In this document: positions 5,849-7,151 of the stretch, in pieces
Numbering within the stretch: position 1 is the stretch's first letter
Layout of the letters: the number at the start of each line of letters is the position of its first letter
From: Halovenus sp.
GTDB taxonomy: Archaea > Halobacteriota > Halobacteria > Halobacteriales > Haloarculaceae
Reading direction: 5' to 3'
Assembly: GCA_003551265.1 (NCBI GenBank)
Contig: PUMG01000184.1
Span: forward strand, 1 to 7,151
Length of the DNA: 7,151 nucleotides
The notes under the pieces: model-generated
Databases searched by the model: none
Told to the model about the DNA's origin: nothing
What the model saw: the letters and a program-made list of their open reading frames with translations, nothing else
Translations under genes and position numbers: made by a program

Positions 5849-7013
5849 CCATGACTTCGGTCACCATATCGAGCAGGTCGTCCCTGTCGACGTCGGTGCC
5901 GGTGATGACGCTGTAATATCGGTCGTCTGTATCCCAGAATACGCGGTGGACTTCCCCTTCGAGCTGTTCGTACGTGGCGGACTCCTGACCGGTCGTTCCG
6001 TCGCCGATTTCAACCGTCTCACCGCTGATGTCGAACCCACCTGGTTCGTTTCGAACCTCGACAATAAGCGGAAACTTCGCCCCATCCCAGTACTCCAGCG
6101 TCACCTGGGCGAAGTCGTCTTCGTCCTGTGTCATGACCGTCACTCCCTCGAGCGAGTGGGATTCGATATCCGGCTCGTCGAACTCGAACGGAACCGCATT
6201 CTGAGCGTCTTCAACGGTGTCGAACTCCTCGAACTCCGGGGTGTCGACTTCCTCGACTGTCGCATCCGGGGGTATCTCGAACTCGAAGTGGTCGTCTTCC
6301 AGCCCCACATCGAACTCCACGTCAGTGTAGCGCGTCTCGAAGTCGTCGTCCCCAGCCACCTGTTTGACCAGCAGGAAGTATTCGGAGTCGACCCACAGTT
6401 CGAGCTCCTCGGTTCCCGGTGCTCCGAACATCGGGTCTCCTCTCTCGGCACTGCCATCGTCAGCGTCCGCTTCCGAGATGATGCCGTCACTCTCTGGGAC
6501 GAGAGATGGCACGAAACTACTGCTGCTGTCGTCATCTTCATCCGTCAGGTCGAGCGTGATGTGATACACATCACGACCGTCCAGCTCTGTTTCCTGAATG
6601 GTACTGACCTCCTGGGTCCGGAGGACTTCTGTCGTCACCTCGCGGAGGTCGTGAATCATCGAGTTGTCATCGAACGGGTCTCTGACCTCGACAGTGTCAT
6701 CACTCGTGTTGTGACTCCACACCTGCTCGCCGTCGTTGACGTCGACGTATCGGTGTTCGTCGAGTGCCCCCTCTATCCGCATTGTACCGTCCTGTCGGGC
6801 CCACATCTCGTAGTCGGCCGAGAAGCTCTCGTTCTCGAACGTTCCGTGCGATTCGACGACTGCCTGCATGTCCTCTGGGAGATCTGCATCTCCGAGTTCG
6901 TCGAGCAACTCGTCTTCGCTCACTCCCTCGTCGAAACCGAACCCTGTACACCCCGCCAGGAGCACGACGAGGGCACAGACGAGGAGGGACTTCGTGTTGC
7001 GGGACCAGTGCAT
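5838..7013 (-). CDS. Secreted acidic lipoprotein, LolA-like/DUF4367-like haloarchaeal family
   Basis: This 391-residue precursor has a signal peptide with a lipobox. A short basic start (R5, K8) is followed by hydrophobic residues 10-20 and LAGC with C22 as the lipidated cysteine. There is no twin arginine, so export is probably by Sec, whereas many haloarchaeal lipoproteins use Tat. The mature protein is very acidic and should be anchored outside the cytoplasmic membrane. Residues about 45-260 alternate strands in the style of LolA/LppX-like lipoproteins (YEMWARQDGTMRIEG, YVDVNDGEQVWSHN, ELWVDSEYFLLVKQV). About 285-391 resemble a DUF4367-like domain (GVTVMTQDEDDFAQVTLEYW, then VHRVFWDTDDRYYSVITGT). 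A low-complexity acidic and serine-rich stretch at about 157-200 interrupts the first domain. The ATG at 7013 follows an AT-rich element at leaderless distance. The bound ligand is unknown; homology is judged by pattern, not by search. Confidence 0.75.
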   Translation of the reverse strand: MHWSRNTKSLLVCALVVLLAGCTGFGFDEGVSEDELLDELGDADLPEDMQAVVESHGTFENESFSADYEMWARQDGTMRIEGALDEHRYVDVNDGEQVWSHNTSDDTVEVRDPFDDNSMIHDLREVTTEVLRTQEVSTIQETELDGRDVYHITLDLTDEDDDSSSSFVPSLVPESDGIISEADADDGSAERGDPMFGAPGTEELELWVDSEYFLLVKQVAGDDDFETRYTDVEFDVGLEDDHFEFEIPPDATVEEVDTPEFEEFDTVEDAQNAVPFEFDEPDIESHSLEGVTVMTQDEDDFAQVTLEYWDGAKFPLIVEVRNEPGGFDISGETVEIGDGTTGQESATYEQLEGEVHRVFWDTDDRYYSVITGTDVDRDDLLDMVTEVMAGT

Positions 7014-7034
7014 ACGGGACTGTCTGTTTCACAG

Positions 7035-7045
7035 ATACAAATATC
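7035..7045. promoter_or_regulatory. AT-rich element, possible shared core promoter of divergent genes
   Basis: ATACAAATATC is the only strongly AT-rich stretch in the 69-bp spacer between the lipoprotein and dehydrogenase genes. Read on the minus strand (GATATTTGTAT), it lies 22-32 nt before the lipoprotein ATG, a leaderless spacing. Read on the plus strand it lies 38-48 nt before the dehydrogenase ATG, which would give a leader of about 15 nt. I see no better TATA candidate for either gene. Confidence 0.4.
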
Positions 7046-7082
7046 CACCAGAACTTTCTCGGTGCCCGCCGTCTGCACAGGT

Positions 7083-7151
7083 ATGAAAGCCGTCCAGTTC
7101 ACAGACCACGGCGACAGGGACGTCATCAAGTACGGCGAGTACGAAACGCTC
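7083..7151 (+). CDS. Medium-chain dehydrogenase/reductase (alcohol dehydrogenase or quinone oxidoreductase-like), N-terminal fragment
   Basis: Only the first 23 residues are present; the gene runs off the window. The opening MKAVQFTDHGDRDVIKYGEY follows the MKAxxFxxHGxxDVxxY pattern that begins the GroES-like domain of zinc-type alcohol dehydrogenases and NADPH:quinone oxidoreductases. The frame is open to the last base. Zinc ligands and the nucleotide-binding fold lie outside the window, so the exact enzyme cannot be told. It is divergent from the lipoprotein gene. A conserved start motif and the spacer arrangement are the whole evidence. Confidence 0.65.
   Translation, partial: MKAVQFTDHGDRDVIKYGEYETL

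Overview
The window looks like a piece of a halophilic archaeal (class Halobacteria) chromosome. The proteins are very acidic, and the genes are packed closely with ATG/GTG starts. Most starts lack a Shine-Dalgarno sequence, and TATA-like boxes lie about 25-30 nt upstream of several starts, as expected for leaderless transcripts. The gene content is archaeal: translation factor aIF2 gamma, RNA polymerase subunit Rpo7, Spt4 and the archaeal GTP-dependent dephospho-CoA kinase. I cannot name the genus.

Positions 73-3020 (minus strand) hold a five-gene information-processing operon. In transcription order it contains aIF2 gamma, a PIN-domain (Fcf1/Utp24-like) nuclease, Rpo7 (RpoE'), Spt4 (RpoE'') and GTP-dependent dephospho-CoA kinase. 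Junctions are a 4-nt GTGA overlap, a 3-nt gap, a 1-nt overlap and a 1-nt gap, so all five are probably made from one mRNA. That message would link initiator-tRNA delivery, probable rRNA processing, transcription elongation and CoA synthesis. The operon appears to have its own promoter at about 3059-3065, with a perfect 14-bp palindrome just upstream of the TATA-like box.

Positions 3163-4637 (minus strand) hold purC (SAICAR synthase, de novo purine synthesis) followed by a small predicted beta-sandwich protein of unknown function. A T6 run lies after the small gene.

Positions 4638-4799 are a divergent intergenic region between purC and a Na+/Ca2+ exchanger family membrane protein (4800-5810, plus strand). 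It contains an approximately 11-bp-periodic repeat array ending a few bases before the exchanger's TATA box. This is the most notable unexplained structure in the window.

Positions 5838-7013 (minus strand) encode a large acidic lipoprotein of the haloarchaeal LolA-like/DUF4367-like type, convergent with the exchanger. From 7083 to the window edge (plus strand) is the start of a medium-chain dehydrogenase/reductase. These last two genes diverge from a 69-bp spacer with one AT-rich element that may serve both directions.

I found no mobile element, CRISPR array, tRNA or rRNA. Most of this is ordinary core-genome territory. I see no convincing new multi-gene system; the items worth a second look are regulatory-scale DNA structures and a few residue-level departures from family consensus.
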